A stretch of 64,000 nt of DNA, taken from assembly GCA_023460715.1 (NCBI GenBank), contig JAEWPH010000018.1, positions 11,889 through 75,888 of the forward strand, given 5' to 3'. Positions 61,813 through 64,000 of this stretch are shown one piece after another; within the stretch, counting starts at the first letter, position 1, and each line of letters begins with the position of its first letter. Under the pieces are notes generated by a model that saw only the letters and a list, made by a program, of their open reading frames with translations, was not told where the DNA came from and made no database searches. The translations under genes were made by a program, and so were the position numbers. This stretch comes from Pseudomonadota bacterium (GTDB taxonomy: Bacteria > Pseudomonadota > Gammaproteobacteria > Burkholderiales > Burkholderiaceae_C).

Positions 61813-63657
61813 ATGACGACGCCTCTTCGCTCCACCCTCGACTTCCTGCTCTACGACTGGCTGCAAGCCGACGCGCTGCAGCAGCGCGAGCGCTTTGCCG
61901 ACCATTCGCGCGAGACCTTCGATGCCGTGCTCGACACCTGCGAGCGCATCGCCCGCGAGAAGTACGCGCCCTTCAACCGGCTGGTCGACACCGAAGAGCC
62001 GCGCACCGTCACGGAGCCCGACGGCACGCTGCGCGTGGTGCTGCCCCAGGCCACCTACGACGCGCGCCGCGCCTACGCCGACTCGGGCCTGCTGAGCGCC
62101 GCGCAGGACTACGACGTGGGCGGCATGCAGCTGCCCTACACCGTGGAGGCGGCCGCCAACAGCTTCTTCGCGCTGGCGTCGATCAGCATCGGCTCCAACC
62201 TGCTCACCGCCGGCAATGCCAACCTGCTGATGGTGCACGGCACGCCCCTGCAGAAGGAGGTCTTTGCGCAGAACGAATTCAACGGCCGCTGGGCGGGCAC
62301 CATGTGCCTGTCGGAGCCGCAGGCCGGCTCGTCGCTGTCCGACGTGGCCACCCGCGCCGTGCCCGACGGCGACGGTTCTGAGGCCGACCCGCTCGGCCCG
62401 CGCTACCGCCTGACCGGCAACAAGATGTGGATCAGCTCCGGCGACCACGAACTGACCGAGAACATCGTGCACTTGGTGCTGGCCAAGATTCCGGGGGCGG
62501 ACGGCAAGCTGGTGCCCGGCGTCAAGGGCATCTCGCTGTTCATCGTGCCCAAGAAGCTGGTGGATGAGGCGGGCCAGTTGACGGGCGATCGCAACGACGT
62601 CGCACTGGCGGGCCTGAACCACAAGCTGGGCTGGCGCGGCACCACCAACACGCTGCTCAACTTCGGCGAGGGCACCTACCCCGTGCGGGGCGGCGCGGGG
62701 GCCATCGGCTACCGGGTCGGCCAGCCGGGCGAGGGCCTTAAATGCATGTTCCACATGATGAACGAGGCGCGCATCGGCATCGGCATGGCCGCCACCATGC
62801 TGGGGCTGGCGGGGTACTACGCCAGCCTGGATTACGCCAAGAACCGCCCCCAGGGCCGGCCGGTGGGCAAGGGCGGCAAGGACGCCGCCGCGCCCCAGGT
62901 GCGCCTGATCGAGCACGCCGACATCAAGCGCATGCTGCTGGCGCAAAAGAGCTACGGCGAGGGCGCGCTGGCGCTCAACCTGTACTGCGCGCGGCTGGTG
63001 GACGAGCAGCACACCGCACCCGCCGGCCAGGCCGACGAGGCGCGGCTGCTGCTGGAGGTGCTCACGCCCATCGCCAAGAGCTGGCCCAGCGAGTGGTGCC
63101 TGGAAGCCAATTCGCTTGCCATCCAGATCCACGGCGGCTACGGCTACACCCGCGACTTTCCCGTGGAGCAGTACTGGCGCGACAACCGCCTCAACATGAT
63201 CCACGAGGGCACGCACGGCATCCAGGCCATGGACCTGCTGGGCCGCAAGGTGCTGATGGAAGGCGGCCGCGGGCTCACGCTCCTGGCCGGGCGCATCAAC
63301 GACACGGTGCAGCGCGCCATCCAGCAGCCGGGCCTGGAGGCGCACGCCAATGCACTGGCCCAGGCGCTGGCCCAGGTGGGCGGTGCCACCAAGGCCGCCT
63401 GGGCCACCGACGAGCCCGCCGAGGCCCTGGCCAACGCCGTGCCCTACATGCAGGCCTTCGGCCATGTGGTGCTGGCGTGGATCTGGCTGGATCTGGCCAG
63501 CCAGCCATCCACTACTGAATCAGGAGCTGCCCGCGCCGGTGTGGAGGGCGCTGCAACCTATTTCTATGCCTACGAACTGCCCAAAGTCGACGCCTGGCTG
63601 CGCGTGGTCGAAAGCCGCGACATGACCTGCGCGCAGATGCCGGAAGGCGCTTTCTGA
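61813..63657 (+). CDS. Acyl-CoA dehydrogenase (large, AcdA/DmdC-like), with a probable repeat-derived insertion
   Basis: 614 residues, about the size of the 600-residue class that includes methylthiopropionyl-CoA dehydrogenases. FAD-dependent first step of beta-oxidation. Landmarks: GTMCLSEPQAGSSLSDV, GNKMWISSGDHE, MNEARIGIGMAATM, QIHGGYGYTRDFPVEQYWRD and the catalytic Glu region NMIHEGTHGIQAMDLLG. CATAAT lies only 7 nt before the ATG, suggesting a very short leader. Residues about 570-588 (QPSTTESGAARAGVEGA) are encoded by DNA resembling family-1 repeat copy b. Confidence 0.93.
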   Translation: MTTPLRSTLDFLLYDWLQADALQQRERFADHSRETFDAVLDTCERIAREKYAPFNRLVDTEEPRTVTEPDGTLRVVLPQATYDARRAYADSGLLSAAQDYDVGGMQLPYTVEAAANSFFALASISIGSNLLTAGNANLLMVHGTPLQKEVFAQNEFNGRWAGTMCLSEPQAGSSLSDVATRAVPDGDGSEADPLGPRYRLTGNKMWISSGDHELTENIVHLVLAKIPGADGKLVPGVKGISLFIVPKKLVDEAGQLTGDRNDVALAGLNHKLGWRGTTNTLLNFGEGTYPVRGGAGAIGYRVGQPGEGLKCMFHMMNEARIGIGMAATMLGLAGYYASLDYAKNRPQGRPVGKGGKDAAAPQVRLIEHADIKRMLLAQKSYGEGALALNLYCARLVDEQHTAPAGQADEARLLLEVLTPIAKSWPSEWCLEANSLAIQIHGGYGYTRDFPVEQYWRDNRLNMIHEGTHGIQAMDLLGRKVLMEGGRGLTLLAGRINDTVQRAIQQPGLEAHANALAQALAQVGGATKAAWATDEPAEALANAVPYMQAFGHVVLAWIWLDLASQPSTTESGAARAGVEGAATYFYAYELPKVDAWLRVVESRDMTCAQMPEGAF

Positions 63658-63691
63658 ACCGACTCTGAACCGAATCCCGAGGAGACACCCC

Positions 63692-64000
63692 ATGACCCGA
63701 ACCATCCAGCAACTGTTCGACCTCAAGGGCAAGACGGCCCTGATCACCGGCGGCTCGCGCGGGCTGGGCCTGCAGATGGCGCATGCGCTGGGCGAGGCCG
63801 GGGCGCGCGTGATGATCAGCGCACGCAAGGCCGACGAGCTGGAATCGGCCGTGGCCGACCTGGAAGATGCCGGCATCGAGGCGCGCTGGATCGCCGCCGA
63901 TGCCGCCAAGGAGGCCGACATCCACCGCCTGGCCGACGAGACGATGGAGCGCATGGGCGACGTGGACATCCTGGTCAACAACGCCGGCGCCGCCTGGGGC
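63692..64000 (+). CDS. Short-chain dehydrogenase/reductase, N-terminal part (cut by window edge)
   Basis: 103 codons up to the window end. Rossmann motif TGGSRGLG (residues 19-26) and NNAG (96-99) of classical SDRs. The basic residues after the second strand (ISARKADEL) suggest NADP use. Strong ribosome binding site (GAGGAGA). 34 nt after the acyl-CoA dehydrogenase gene and probably in the same operon. Catalytic Tyr/Lys lie beyond the window. Confidence 0.92.
   Translation, partial: MTRTIQQLFDLKGKTALITGGSRGLGLQMAHALGEAGARVMISARKADELESAVADLEDAGIEARWIAADAAKEADIHRLADETMERMGDVDILVNNAGAAWG

Overview
The window is GC-rich, densely coding, betaproteobacterial DNA. Gene content and order point to the Comamonadaceae, closest in feel to Acidovorax/Paracidovorax: hydroxyacylglutathione hydrolase next to a methyltransferase and RNase HI, a selO-msrB-yciB-bolA-PPIase block, a second translation initiation factor IF-1, a formimidoyl-deiminase type histidine pathway, and degenerate AGCT/GCGCTT intergenic repeats. 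The genus is inferred from memory of gene order and was not tested by any search.

Layout. 1-2.8 kb: housekeeping genes (a lipoprotein cut by the left edge, gloB, a SAM methyltransferase, rnhA, a thioredoxin-like protein). 3-6.7 kb, minus strand: molybdenum cofactor operon moaA-mobA-GNAT-moeA. 6.85-8.6 kb: Mn-type superoxide dismutase behind a near-perfect Fur box, then a ZIP metal transporter. 8.7-12 kb: poorly known genes (a secreted PilJ-like protein, a cysteine-free IscR-like regulator paired with a lipoprotein). 12-20.5 kb, minus strand: complete kdp potassium system kdpFABC-kdpDE, with two extra single-span micro-proteins (35 aa before kdpF, 43 aa between kdpC and kdpD). 20.9-33.6 kb, plus strand: histidine utilisation region, comprising an ABC importer, hutC, hutH, hutU, hutD, hutI, an FAD-linked D-2-hydroxyacid dehydrogenase, hutF and hutG. 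Three similar palindromes mark a probable HutC regulon that includes the importer. 34-37 kb: psd, an HPP-CBS membrane protein, infA paralog and tRNA-Pro. 37.3-39.5 kb: a small accessory patch with two tandem paralogous small genes and an orphan PoNi-like immunity gene. 39.8-46.2 kb: an acyltransferase-like membrane protein, PpiC-type PPIase, bolA, yciB, msrB, selO and an acyl-CoA ligase. 46.3-51.9 kb: a branched-chain amino acid type ABC importer whose first two genes are separated by a strongly folded 260-nt RNA with its own terminator. 52.1-57.4 kb: a siaABCD-like phosphorylation switch and diguanylate cyclase, followed by a degenerate-receiver GGDEF-EAL protein. 57.6-64 kb: beta-oxidation genes (FadB-like, thiolase, acyl-CoA dehydrogenase), a LysE exporter and a truncated SDR.

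How it fits together. Several blocks are tightly coupled by 4-base start/stop overlaps (moa/mob/moe, kdpDE, hutI-dehydrogenase-hutF, selO-msrB, yciB-bolA, livM-livG, siaD-EAL). The hut block converts histidine to glutamate and formate through HutF and HutG. The sia-like block looks like a self-contained c-di-GMP switch with synthesis and degradation encoded together. The most unusual signals are the sia variant, the folded intergenic RNA at 47.5-47.8 kb, the kdp micro-proteins, the FAD dehydrogenase inside the hut operon, the Walker A Lys-to-Arg change in LivF, and two dispersed intergenic repeat families. No CRISPR array, transposase or prophage gene was seen.
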